Source of the DNA: Anastatus disparis
Taxonomy: Eukaryota; Arthropoda; Insecta; Hymenoptera; Eupelmidae
Direction: 5' to 3'
DNA length: 64,000 nucleotides
Assembly: GCA_017163975.1 (NCBI GenBank)
Contig: JAFFSR010000237.1
Location: 558,001-622,000, forward strand
Below the pieces are notes generated by a model. The model was not told the DNA's origin. It saw only the letters and a program-made list of their open reading frames with translations, and made no database searches. Of the stretch, positions 21,784 to 34,700 are shown piece after piece. The position numbers and the translations under genes are program-made. Positions within the stretch are counted from its first letter, which is position 1, and each line of letters opens with the position of its first letter.

Positions 21784-24106
21784 ATGGCCGTTGATATTAC
21801 ACCATTAAAAGACGGAGGTGTTCTCAAGGAAATCCTCAAGGAAGGAACTGGTGAAGAAACTCCAAATGTTGGATCTCACGTTGAGGTACATTATACTGGA
21901 ACTCTTCTAGATGGAACAAAGTTTGATTCTAGTAAAGATAGAGGTCAACCTTTTAAATTTGATTTGGGTTTGGGTCAAGTAATTAAAGCATGGGACATTG
22001 GTATTAAAACAATGAAAAAAGGCGAAGTAGCTATGCTTACTTGTGCTCCGGATTACGCTTATGGTAAATCAGGCAGTCCTCCTAGTATACCACCAGATTC
22101 AACATTAAAATTTGAGGTAGAGTTTTCATCAGAATAAAATATTATTTTCTCTTAATTATGAATCTAATAGAAATTTCATTAATAATTTTTAATATTTTAA
22201 ATAATTTATTCTATTAGGTTGAAATGATCGACTGGATAGGAGAAGACTTGAGCCCAGATAAAGATAAAGGAGTAATAAGAGATCAATTAAAAGCTGGAGA
22301 GGGATTTTCAATGCCCCAAGATGGTGGATTAGTTGATGGTATATATATATCATTTTTATATTATTTGTTTGTACAATAAAACTTTTTTGAAGTAAAATTT
22401 TTTAAAATTTTATGAATTGTATAAAATTTTGTTGTGTATAAATAAAATTTTTTTTTTAGTTCATATACAAGGAATATATAATGGCACAGTATTTGATGAA
22501 AGAGATGTACAGTTTACTATGGGAGAAGGTGATGCTGAAGGAATAGTTCCTGGTATTGAAATGGCTTTGGAAAAATTTAAAAAGGAGAAATATCAAAGGT
22601 CAACATAAAGAGCAAGTATGCCTTTGGAAGTGCTGGAAAACCAGAATTTAATATTCCACCAAATGCTGATTTAGAATATGTAGTAGAATTAAAGAACTTT
22701 GAAAAGGGACCAGAGATTTGGTCTCTTGATGGACCTCAAAAAATTGAGCAAGCTAAAATGTTCAAAGAGAAAGGTACCACGTATTTCAAACAAGACAAAT
22801 ATGCTTTAGCCATCAAAATGTACAAAAAAATTGTAGAATGTATAAATGATGATTACGACTTCAAAAGTGATGAGCTAGCACCACAAAGACAAAGTTTATT
22901 ATTATCTGCCAATTTGAATCTTGCTTTATGCTTTTTAAAAACTAAAGAATATACAGAGGCTAGGGAAGCTTGCAACAAAGTTTTGGAGTTAGATCCAAAG
23001 AATGAAAAAGCACTATTCAGGAGAGGTCAAGCTAATATGGAGTTAGCTTCCCCAGACATTGCAATTAAAGATTTTCAGGCAGTAGTTGATATTGAACCTA
23101 AAAATACAGCTGCAGCTAGACAAATTATTATTTGTAATAATTTAATAAAAAAAGAATTGGCCAAAGAGAAGAAACTTTATGCGAATATGTTTGAAAAATT
23201 TGCAAAAGAAGATCAACAGGTTGGTAGATAAATTAATATAGAAAAATTTTATGGCGTTATGAACTCGTTTAAAAATTTTTTCAATTAAATGAAAATTTTT
23301 CTTATAATTAATCAAAAATTGCTTTGTTATGAATATTTCAGTGAATTTTGTTCTGTTGATGCATATATGTAATTTTAAGATACTGCTTTGACCTAAACAG
23401 GAAACAAAACCATAAATCTGAGATTTGAAATGATTGATAAACATTGGTTTGAGTCATCCTGTTGATTTTTTGTGAATTCATATATTTTTTAAAAAGAAAA
23501 ACAGTTATAAGATTAATTTATTATCAAGTATTCTAAGCTGTCACGTGAATAACTATACATGGATAATCAATGTTTGAGTGTCTTAATGTTTGTAAAATAT
23601 TAATTTGAATAAACTTATTAATTAATTCAATCATTATATTAATAGTTTTCATAGATTTAATTTTTAATCAAATCTAGTAAATTAATTTAATGTTTGTAGT
23701 TTAAAAATTTACTTTGATATTATTATATAATAATAAAATTATTATAAAACAATAAAAGAAATTTAAATTTTTATAAAATATATTTTACAATTTAATTAAA
23801 TGCAGTATACTTAAAAAATTACAATGTTTTTTGTCTTTTATTTCTAACATTGCAAATTAAAATTTTTTGAGAAATATTTAAAACGAGCTAAAACATATCC
23901 TTTTATATTTTACCATAACATATTAGTAAATATCGCAGAAATTGGAAGAAGAAATGAGTAAACTGCCAGATGTGATGCATGGCACGCTTGGTGAATGGGG
24001 TCAAGAAGAACGTCCTGGTGGAAGAGATGCCACTGCCTTTGAAAAGGAAAATCCTAATATTCTCATGCTCAATGCAAATGGCACTGGTGAATTCAAGAAC
24101 ATGTGA
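21784..24106 (+). CDS. Fkbp59: Fkbp59 (FKBP4/5-type peptidyl-prolyl isomerase with TPRs), one-base frameshift
   Basis: Hsp90 co-chaperone with immunophilin activity. The exons are 21784-22116, 22218-22338, 22460-23219 and 23939-24106, all GT-AG. The first FKBP domain keeps the active-site residues Tyr37, Asp48, Trp70 and Tyr93, equivalent to FKBP12 Y26, D37, W59 and Y82. A second, degenerate FKBP domain ([15 protein letters not shown]) spans exons 2-3. TPR repeats follow ([47 protein letters not shown]), with a tail [12 protein letters not shown]. Near 22584-22586 one base appears to be missing (AAGGAG where AAGGGAG would keep frame), giving a stop at 22606. With that base the total is 460 aa, normal for the family. 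Everything else is intact, so a sequencing or assembly error is more likely than a pseudogene. Confidence 0.9.
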
Positions 24107-25684
24107 ACATACCAAACAACAGTTACAAGCCTTCATTGATTAAAAAAACCTCTAGACAAATAATTACAAATTTAACTTTTGTCTTGTTACTTTTATTCAA
24201 CTTTTTTTAAAATTGAAACTAGATCTACGTTTCTACATGGAATCAACATATTCGTATAAATTGGTTTATTCTCATTGAAAATTAATTTTTCACATTTGCA
24301 AATAATTTTAAAATCAGTAGCAATGATTATGATCATATACCACTACTAATCTTTTTATTAGTTATAAGCTAATATTTTAGATTCAAAAGTTATTTTAAGA
24401 TTCAGGAAGGCAAATTTTATCTTTAAACATTTGTATATTAAGAAAACAATCAAATCTCTTTATCAAAACTTAAAAATGCAAGTGCAGAAAAGCATAAATT
24501 GTTAATCAGTCTCTCTTTAAATGTAATTTTAGTTTCCTACTAATATTGAAGTTACTAGTCAATTATAAAAACATTTTACATTATATTCCATGTTCTTGAA
24601 GAACGTTAATTTTATTCATAATCATATTTCATATTTCAAATTCATGAACTAATGATTTCAATGTTGCATTTATTAAAAAACTTTTAATATTTTCAGAAAT
24701 GAAATAGATATAATGCATTTAGATGTTAATTTCATTAACACTGTAGTTTTTGTAAGGAATCAGATGATTATTTCAATTCAATTTTCATTCCATTAAATTG
24801 TTCATTAAATCAGTGATTGTTGTAAAATTTGTAATCATTTTTATAACATCTTTCTATTAAAAAAGATCAAGCAAACAATAGAGTATTTATTTTTCCCTCC
24901 ATATAACGGTAAATTTTATGAAAAAAAACTTGCTGAACAGCTGATGGCCACTTTTTTTAGAATTAAAAAAACGGTTATATAACAGAAATTGCTAATTTTA
25001 ATTTTCAAAAAATTTTGCGTTAATATTTGACTGTATAAATAGTAAAACTCAAAACAACTTATATATAAATAAAGAAAATAAATTTTCTAATTTTATTTAT
25101 TTTATATTTATTCTTTCAAAGTACGTTAAGTTTAATGTCTTGATTTTTTACGGATACAGTTGGTAACAGATTCAAATATAAAAGTAAAAATGGCTACTTG
25201 ACACTTTTATCACAACAAATATAAGCGTTGCCAGGCGTCGCGTCTTTGCTCATTTTTTGTAATATTTTACTGTACATAATGATAAATTATTAATTTTTAA
25301 ATACTTGATTGATTAAATAAATAATTCTTTAAATAGCAGTTACTTAAAATTTAAAAATAACTTTAAATAATAATTAACCTGAATGGATTCATTAATAAAG
25401 TTTTAATTTGAAACTGTAACAAAAATATTACAATGTTATATTTAATTATAAAATTATTAATGTTGTGCAAAATAAAGATAAAAAAACGTTAGTGAATTTT
25501 GTACGTATGATAATTATGTTAATTGTTATATTTTATCCTGTAAACAGAGGTTATGCAATTATAAACAACCTCTGTAAAAATAATGTGTGTATATATTAGA
25601 TAGCAAAAATCTAGAAATTTGATAAGTTAATATAAAATTAAATAAATTTTTTTATCTCATTTGATTAATTAAAATTATTTAAAA
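24107..25684. other. Intergenic DNA Fkbp59-Cep135
   Basis: The 3' flank of Fkbp59 and the promoter region of Cep135. No coding frame was seen. A GC-rich 15-mer at 25226-25240, matched in inverted orientation at 53507-53521, is the only conspicuous motif. Confidence 0.5.
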
Positions 25685-28600
25685 ATGAGTAGAGAAGATA
25701 ATTATAGTGTCGCTGGGCGATATCGTACTGTGAGAAAACACTTAGATTCATTAGGGTATAAACAGGCTCTTTCGCTTGATTCTCTACCTTTAATTGAATT
25801 GTTGCTAGTTGATCTTTCACAAACGAAAGAAAGTTTAAAACATTTCCAGTCCATTGCTAAAGATAATCTTGAGGTTCGTATTATTTATTATAAATTAATA
25901 TACATAACTTTTGACATATACTTATTTTTTATATTATTGCATTATTCTTTTGTTTTTAAATTATCTTTTTTATTAATTAATTCTTTATAAAATAGACAGT
26001 TTCATACTTATTATTTAATAACCAATAGGCATGCAGTCAATTGCAGACAGCTATAGACCCTTACAAGTGTGATAATGCAAGATTGGTTCAAGAATGCAAT
26101 CAGCTTCATTTAGAATTAATAGAAACTAAAGAAGCAAATCAAAAACAAAGCAATGAATATAAAAAACGTATTAGAAAATTAGAGAGTGAACTAAATGATT
26201 TGCAGTTATCTTTTTCAAAAAATTTACATCGTATTAAACAACTGGAAGTTGAGTCTTCTAACAAATCTAAAAAGATTTTAGAACTCCAAGGAAAATGTTG
26301 TAAACCAATTGTAAATAATGTTAATCTTGGTAAGCAAGTAAAATATTTGATAATTATATAAATAAAAAAATATCAAAACAGTTATGTAAAGTTATTTTTT
26401 TAAATTTTAGCAACAAAAAAACGTGCGTCTTATCCATTGCGAAGACCAGTATTAGAATGTGAACCTCTTCCAAGATCAAGTATTTCAAGTTCGTCTTTTA
26501 ATTCAAGAAAAGTTGAGCCTTACGTAGTGGATTTTGTTAGCATGGCAGATCATAGAATAAGTTGTTTAAATAATGAGGTAACAAAACTAAAAGAAGAATT
26601 GTTCGTAAGCAATGAATATGTAGAATCTTTAAAATCAAAGGTACGATTAATCAATGTATTTTTTATATAGGCATACAGTCATTGCAAAGCTACTAAAGTA
26701 TAGTTATAATTTGATAATTAATTTATACACCACTATCGTATTTATTTTTATAAATTATTAATGTCTTTCATTGAAGTAATATATTGAAAATATTTTAGTT
26801 GAATTCAAAAGATAAAGAAATATCACGCTTAAGAACAATGTTGGAAGGTGGTAGACCATGTACTTCCATAAATAAAGATCACTGTTGTTTGAAGTCAGAA
26901 AAATTGAATGGTTACCGTCACGATTCAGATATTGAGGAATTATTACAAGCCAAGTTAAATTTAGAGGGACAATTAAAAGAATCACTTAACAAACAACATG
27001 ATGCCATGGCTAAAGCAATGAAATTGGCAGAACGCAATGAAGAACTGGAAAAAGATTTAAAGGATGTTGATAGAATCGCGTTAGCTGTTGAAGCTGATTG
27101 TAATTCCACAGTTAAAGAGAATAATCGTAGAGTATGCAGGCTACAGGTAGACTTTAATATTAATGATAAATATTAATATTTTTTAATATTTTTTACTAGG
27201 AATTAATTAAAATAAATTGTACTTTTTCCTATTCAGGAAAAGTTGGAAGATGTTATGACACAAGTACATGTACTCGAGAGTGAATTGACTGTTCAGCGTC
27301 GTGAAGCACAAGAATTGAGGGCTGATTTAGAGGCATGTCGTTTAGAAAAATCAAACGTTCAACGTACCTTAGAATCGACTCTTGAAGAGAAAAAACAAAT
27401 GACAGATAGAATTAACAATTTGAAAATGATGGGTATATTAAAATTTTTTTTATAATTTATATGTATGCATGTTTAAAAATATGTTTTCCACACAATCGAC
27501 ATAGAATCAAATTTGAACGATGAAGTCAATCGGCTTCGAAATGAAAATGAATTACAGAAGAAAAAAGTTCAAGAATTAGAACAAAGTAAATCAAATTTTA
27601 AAAATAAATCGCAACCAAAGTCGGTAGTTTCAAAAAATTCTAAATTTTCGTCAATACAAAACAATTGTAAAGTAAATAAGCCTAAGGAGAAAGAAGAAAA
27701 AACTGAAAATAATGCTAAACAAAAAATTATTGGTATTTTTATTAATTATCATTGCCTCATTAAAAGAACATACAATATATTAATTTTTATTTCTTTTATA
27801 GTCTATTTTGTTAATTCATAATATAATTTAATTTTCCGTTTATTTATTTTTTAAGCATCGAAAGACAAAGCTTCTGATAATCGAAATAGATCGCAAGGCA
27901 GCTCAAAGGAATGTTCATGCCAAAAAGAAGAAAATGATGATATATCGCAGCGTAATATGAATAAAACTATTCGCGAAAAAAATATAATTATCGAATCGGT
28001 AAATTTATATTTTTTATTATATAAAAAGTAATATTACAAATGAATGAAATAATCAACACTCATTATTTACTATTTTTAGCTTCAAAATACAATTGAAAGA
28101 TTAGAATCAGAACGTGATCATTATAAAAGTGAATATTTCAAATACAAGGATCAACTTAAGAAAGATTCTGAAAAAGATAACGTGTGTATTACTAAATATT
28201 TGTATATTATCAATTTAATCATATAATCAATGCTAAAAGTTATGGATTTATTTTTTAGAATGATATATGGTCAGAAATTTGCGAACTGCGAGCACAACTA
28301 AGCGAAAAGGATAATCTCATATCAAAACTTTCGCGGGATAAAAAGGAGTTGTGTCAAGAAAAATTCAATTTAGAAAGTAAATTACAAAACTATCAAAGTC
28401 ATCATAGAAGATCCGCTTCACCCTGTAATTTCTGTCGTTGTTTAACTCCACCACTAACTGAAAGAAAAAGTGCTAGCACAAATAGTAAAGTAAGCCATAA
28501 TTTATTTTATATTTTTCTTTAATTATTTTATACAATTTCATATTTTATTATTTCATTTGCAGATAGAACGATTGGAGCGAGAAAGAGATACTGCAAAAGC

Positions 28601-30735
28601 TGACGTTCAAAGATTGATTGAAGAAAGAGACGCGCTTCGCGAAAGACTAAAGGTGATATTGAAAGACATTGCTTGAAGACTGAATTATTAATACTTGCAT
28701 TTGTAAATTTCTTTTTAAAAAATTTTAATAGTTTTATGTATTTTTATATCTATTTACTAAATTGTAGTTTATTTAGAGTTGCATGTGCCTTTTTTTAAAT
28801 AAATTTAGTTTAAATACCATTAATGATTTTACTACTTAGAATTTTTTCTACTTATAGAAAAATAATTTACTAAAGCCTTTTATTACTAATTTTAAACTTA
28901 AATATTTAAAAAATAATTTTTCATAACTGTTAAAAAAATAACCTTTAGTTACAACAAAATAACTTTGTATCAAACTTTTATTGAATGGACTAACTTTCTC
29001 TTAATTTATTAAAATAATAATATTTCCTTTCTACAAATTTGTTATAGAATGTCAGAATTGAGATAAATGGATTTTTCATTTTTATAACTGTTTGAATGTA
29101 TTTCTTAAATAACATATTTTTTTCCTAATTAATTGCAATCCTAAAATATTTAGATTTAATGTAGATTTAGTAATTATAGGATTCTAAAAATGATTCCTTT
29201 ACACGAACAATTCATAACTCTACAAATCTGACATTCACCCCCTTTTGACTATATAGAGAAAAAAAATGAATCGAATATCAAAAGAAGCTCTCTTCTCTGT
29301 CTATCTGTCTTTGGGTATACCTGGTTATCTTCTGATGCTCTGCATGTATCTATTGGGAATTAATCCTGTATTTCCTGTAAAATACCCGCTCTATACGCTG
29401 GTATGAACAAAAAAAAATACAAACAATAACAATTAGTTGGCCACGGAAATGCACGTATCCGAAAGACGACGACTCAATGAAAGTCTCAACGAGTTGGAGT
29501 CACGTTTTATTCAAGCCGATCGTCAACGTCGAGAACTTTTAATTCTACAGGAGAGCAGGCGTGCTGCTGTTACCGGCTTCGAAGATCAAATTGACGATTT
29601 AAAGGAAGAACTTAATAGGACCAAACAAGAGCTTAGCGAACAACGTACTCAGTATTTTCAACTTAGGTATGAATTGATAAATTTATTTATTAATTTCGTT
29701 ACTTTTTTAGGACAAGATTGGATTTCTTGATAAACGCTCAATAATGACTCGAAATAAGTACATTTAATATAATTATGTTTTAGAAAGAAAAAATGTTCCT
29801 TTTTTAACTTGTACCTAAATGTTTAGATGATTGTTTAATATTTTTAAAATTATTAATTTTGTGTTATATAAAATATTTACAATTAAGTGTTTATTTTTTA
29901 AAGTTGAAATCCTAAGAATTTAAGTTTGATTGATTGTTATTGCATCAGAATATGTAGTAAATGTCTTATATAGCATGACTTATAGATGTTTAATTTTAAT
30001 GCATTATAGCGATTCTACAGGTTTTTCAATAAAATTACCATATTAAAATTAAAAAAAAAAAAAAAAAGTCTACTATATAGACAATACCACTGAGAATCGA
30101 ATAAAACACATCTCTGATAATTGACGATGGATGAATGTGTTTATTTTTCAGAACATTACAAGATCAAACGGATCAAGCTCTTGGCGACGTGCAGAGTCAG
30201 TTGACCCAGTGCGAGAGCGAGCTTACCGCCGCCTTGGATAGAAATAAAAATCTGGAGCGTCAACAATTACAGCAAGACAATCGAATAAAAGAATTAATGC
30301 AAGAAATCAGCACTCATCGCTCGAGTATGTCTCAGATAGATCGCGAGAAAGATCAGTTATTGGCAAGTGGTTGAACATATAACTTCTGTAGTGACAAAAA
30401 AAGTCATATTTTTTTCTTCAATAATGTCTAAATCTTCGGTATCAAAAATATCAAAAATCAGATATAAAGTTAGTTTTTTTAGAAAAAATTTTCTGATTTG
30501 ATACTAATTAGTTTATTTATTAAATTATTTAATTCAAAAATTTATTTTTTTCACGTAATTTTAATAGGATCACCTTATAAGTTTTTTCATATTGTTTTTA
30601 ATTTTTTTATTACCATTAGATGGATCTGGATGAAAGAACAGAGAAGATTGCAGCTTTAGAAAGAGAAATAGTATTCAAGGATCAGCAAATGAGTAATATA
30701 GAGCAACAAGTACGAGAGTTATCCCACACCAAAGA
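25685..30735 (+). CDS. Cep135: Centrosomal protein Cep135/Bld10, thirteen exons, 3' end unresolved
   Basis: Coiled-coil centriole protein needed for cartwheel and microtubule-triplet assembly. The exons are 25685-25873, 26029-26329, 26411-26640, 26799-27146, 27237-27432, 27505-27732, 27856-27998, 28080-28181, 28259-28489, 28563-28652, 29437-29666, 30152-30362 and 30620-30735, giving 871 codons with every phase closing. The N terminus matches the family (YRTVRKHLDSLGYKQALSL, DPYKCDNARL, VDFVSMADHRI, MLEGGRP, IERLESERDHYKSEY). The rest is heptad-rich coiled coil. Intron 12 uses a GC donor (TTG|GCAAGT). The last exon ends at an AGA|GTAAGT donor. Unspliced, the frame meets TAA at 30737-30739, so the product is either 872 aa or continues in exons not found here. 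Human CEP135 is about 1140 aa. The exon 2 acceptor (26028) is the least certain border. Confidence 0.88.
30051..30067. repeat. Poly(A) tract in a Cep135 intron
   Basis: A run of about 17 adenines lies within intron 11, with no element visible around it. It is a simple repeat prone to sequencing length error. Confidence 0.8.
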
Positions 30736-30739
30736 GTAA

Positions 30740-31721
30740 GTTTTCAATAAATTTAGTTATTTAATAAACATTACTTTAAGATTGGGTAAAAAATGATAAA
30801 TTAAACAATTTTGATTGTTTACATTTATTTGAAGAAAATTTACGAGTTTTCTTCAGAAGAAAGCAGTCTTCTTTTTAAAAGAGATTATTACAAAACAGCC
30901 AACCATATTTACAGTTTTTTTATTAAACAATAAATTAAAAAGTGCTCTTTTATACACTTTTCTACGCATATTAATGTTTTTTACGTTATTATAAAAATAT
31001 TTACATAAATCTTACAGGATTACCTTAATGCTTAAATAGAAATATAAATTGTAATAACCGATGGTAATTTTGCAATCAAATAATATCAGATTTTAATTCG
31101 AATGGTAATAAAAATGGGTACAAAATAAATTGTACTGATGTTTTATCCATTATTTTATCAAATTCACGCATTGTTTGCTCGTTCTAATAAAATTCGCTTT
31201 GAATAATGTAATTGTTTAATTATTTTTTTAATTAGCAATGACATTACTTCTTCAAATATAAAATTATTTAATTACTGTATTTTAAATTTTAAAGAGTCAC
31301 AAAACTCATTCTACGCATCGAAAATTTTTATCTTACAACGGATACGAACATACATGAATTATTTTACCTAATTACAAGTAAAAATGAATTTTTTTTGCGT
31401 ATTTTAGTAAAAATAAATATGTTTGTTGCACCATTAAGAAAAATTTTAAATTCAAACGTTAAAACTGCTTGACGTATTTCAAGGCATACAAAGTTTAAAC
31501 TTTTTTCTTCATAAAACCATTAATCTAAAAAATACAACATTTCGTAGAAAATATGGCTCTTTCACTAGAGTATCTTGTCTAAAAAAAGTACTTTAAAAAT
31601 TTTCAAAATCTCTCAGACAACATACGCACTTTCACTTAAAAAGTTTAACATAATTGTTCACTTATATAATTAATACAAACGGAAAAAAAAACTTAGGAAA
31701 AAAATCACAGCATCACTCGTA
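30740..31721. other. Spacer between Cep135 and the DUF4789 gene
   Basis: The convergent spacer. A strong 3' splice site (TTTTTTTAATTAG ending at 31235) is followed by a frame that joins the last Cep135 exon in phase and stays open for 45 codons to a TAA at 31369-31371. It does not look like coiled coil, so it is only a candidate terminal exon. Confidence 0.35.
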
Positions 31722-34700
31722 TTAAAAGTTAATTGATTTGAGATTTTCATTGAGGAATTTGGCTATTCCAACAGCAGGCGGTTGACATTTACCCGGTACA
31801 ATTAGGCTATTACTTTCAACTTCATTAGTCCTTTTATAACCAGGTCTACATTCACATCTAGCTTTGGGCAATGATTTATCAATATCAAATAACTTATCGT
31901 CTCTCGGTGTTCTTTGCGCTACCAACCATTCGCCATCTGAGCATGGACCTTGCGTATATAATTTATGACACGTTCGATTAATTAATACCATACCAGGAGT
32001 ATCCTCGCAATTTTCATTGATCAATCCAGTCTCGGAACACTTGCCAGAACTTTTAAGATTACTCGTACAACCACAGACACCGTTGTAACTGATACCATCG
32101 ATCGATGGTCTAGCACTGTAATCATAAAGTACTATTTGACCGTTTGAACATGGACCGCGTGTACCAATTTTGTAACAAGTACGTTCTTGTGGAAAATATA
32201 GTCTGCCACGTTTGCATGGTACGTGTACGCATGTAGTTGCATTGACAAGCATGTCACCTGACTGACATGGACCTTGAGTATAAATACGATAGCATAAACC
32301 GTCTTCGTATTGAACGTAATTTGGTTTACATGTACAGCTGCCTTGGGTTGGATTTTCAAGGCTCACGACGAAATGATGACCTGATGGGCATGGACCTACT
32401 CCACCTATAAGAAATATTTAATATTGTCAATAGTTTCTTATTTACATAATAATGTTTAATTTTTATCAAATTATAAATATTTTGGACTAATAACTAATTT
32501 TTGTTTAATAAAAATTATTTCTATTCATCCTATTTTTTTTAAAAATGTGATAGTATCGTTATTAAACCGAAATGATACACAATAATTAATTTATTGAAAT
32601 CAAATTTATTGTAAACGCATTTTAACATTCATAAAAAAAAATTATTTTTATAAAGTTTTGATGCTAATTAGCGACGGAGATCGTTGATGTGTTTGTGAAC
32701 TTCAGCACACGTAACGTACAGTGGTGCTTGTGTCAATCGGCTGCCGAGAGCGAAATTCAAACTCGAGTACTCGGGTTCATGAATTCATCGCTCTAGCGAC
32801 TGAGCCACTGATGACCTCAGTATATAATCCTAGCCAATATAATTATTATGATAATTATCGTGAACAACAAAAAAATTGTATAAAAAGTATCGAAGATCTT
32901 AAAAGAATCAAGAGAGTTCATAAATACGTTATACAAATAATTACTACATTCTAATATTAAAAAAACATCTTTCTTGCACATCAAAGCATAAAATGAAAGA
33001 TGAATCTCGTACATATATTTTATCAGCACTTACAAAATGAACTTTCACTCTTCATCCAAGCATTAAATTCTTCGAGCGTATACATCGATCAATCGACGCA
33101 ATCAATCAAATCATCAAAAAGATAAAATTCATAAAGCTAAGCTAAAAAAATTTCAAACTCACCAAGCGGATAGCACATATCAGTAGGTCCGTAATACTGA
33201 GGTAGATCCTTGTGACAGCCGCATTTACCAGCGGGTAAAAATATTTCACCTTGCTCTTGGCACGGTCCTTTAGTGTAATGTTCGTAACAACCGCCGCCTA
33301 TCGGTGAATAAAATTTACCAAGTAAACCATCACGAGTACATGAACAAGTTGCCAAACCATCTTTATCAAGTGTAAGCAGTTCCCCTTTTGGGCATGGACC
33401 TCGCGTGTGACGAGCATAACATTTAGCATCGCGAGGCCAAAATATTTCGTTTGATGAGTTACATGGCTCTGGCTCGCGACATACGCCCCAACGTTTTTTG
33501 GAACTGAAAATTATATAAGATTGTTTTTATTAAATTTATTAAGATTTTATTCAAATTACAAAGATAAAATTTCTTTCGCTTAAACAAAAAAAATTTCCTT
33601 TTTTTTTAAACTTTTTATTTATGCTATTTAAAAAAAAATAATTTTTATAATTTCATTAACAATGTAGTTTTAAATATTTATAAGAGATATTCCTTTTTTT
33701 GCAATATTATATATATTTATAAACGGCAAAATACGGACAACAAAAAAAATTCAATTTTCGAAAGTTATGAAGGAAGCGGCATTCATAAAAGTTTATAATG
33801 AAAAAAAAGCAACATTGATTGACGCCTACATCTACTGAGATCATCGATCAAAAAACAATTTAGAATATTCATGTACCACGGTATCCATAAAGAATATTCA
33901 TAAAAACATCTGGCTAACGTGCGCGTTAATTTGCAGCTGCATTACATAGGATCAAAGACAATGCAAAACGTATTTGCTCTTGTTTGTAATTAAAAATTTA
34001 TGGTCTTTACTTAATGTTATATTAAAGCTAAATTTTTTTATTATTCGTTACGTAAATTTAAATATTATTTATAATTTAAGAATTTTATGAAAAATTCTTT
34101 TGCCCTTATAATCTTTTTAAAAGTACAAAATCGGATAATTTTTCAAAATCTTTGATACTGTTTTAAAAAAACGATAAAAGAATCCTCTTGACTTGTAAGT
34201 AATAACGCAAATTTTAATAAAACATACCTTGCTTTACCAGACGATTCTGGCACTGGTGCAAAATATTGTCCTTTAGGACACGAAGCTCTCGTGAATATTG
34301 GATGACATAACGCGTCTCGAGGCGATTGAGCAGTGCCTGGTGGACATCTACATTCTGCAGTTGTTCCATCTGTCGCTGGGCTCAATTCCATTGTTTCTGG
34401 GCATGGTGCACCGATCTAGAAAATATTAGGAATTTCATTTTATCTTTGTTTGTTTGATGAAAATAAAATATTTATTTTTTTAAATTTGAAATTGAAAAAA
34501 AATTGTGCTTATGTTTTCATATGTTTAATAAAATTTTTTGTTAAAAAAAAATTTTTTTGGTTCATTAATGTTTAATTTTGTTAAGTTAAAAAAAGAAGAC
34601 ATTAGCTAGCGTTTTCTATTCGTTGAAGAATAAATGAAAAAAGAAAGACTTTCCTTTGCAAAACTCTCGCTTCTCTTATTTCGTAAACATCAGCGCTTTA

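Noticed and set aside
22417..23231. Two separate genes in the Fkbp59 region
   Set aside because: The FKBP and TPR frames are parts of one protein separated by a one-base frameshift; domain order and exon phases match a single FKBP4/5-type gene.
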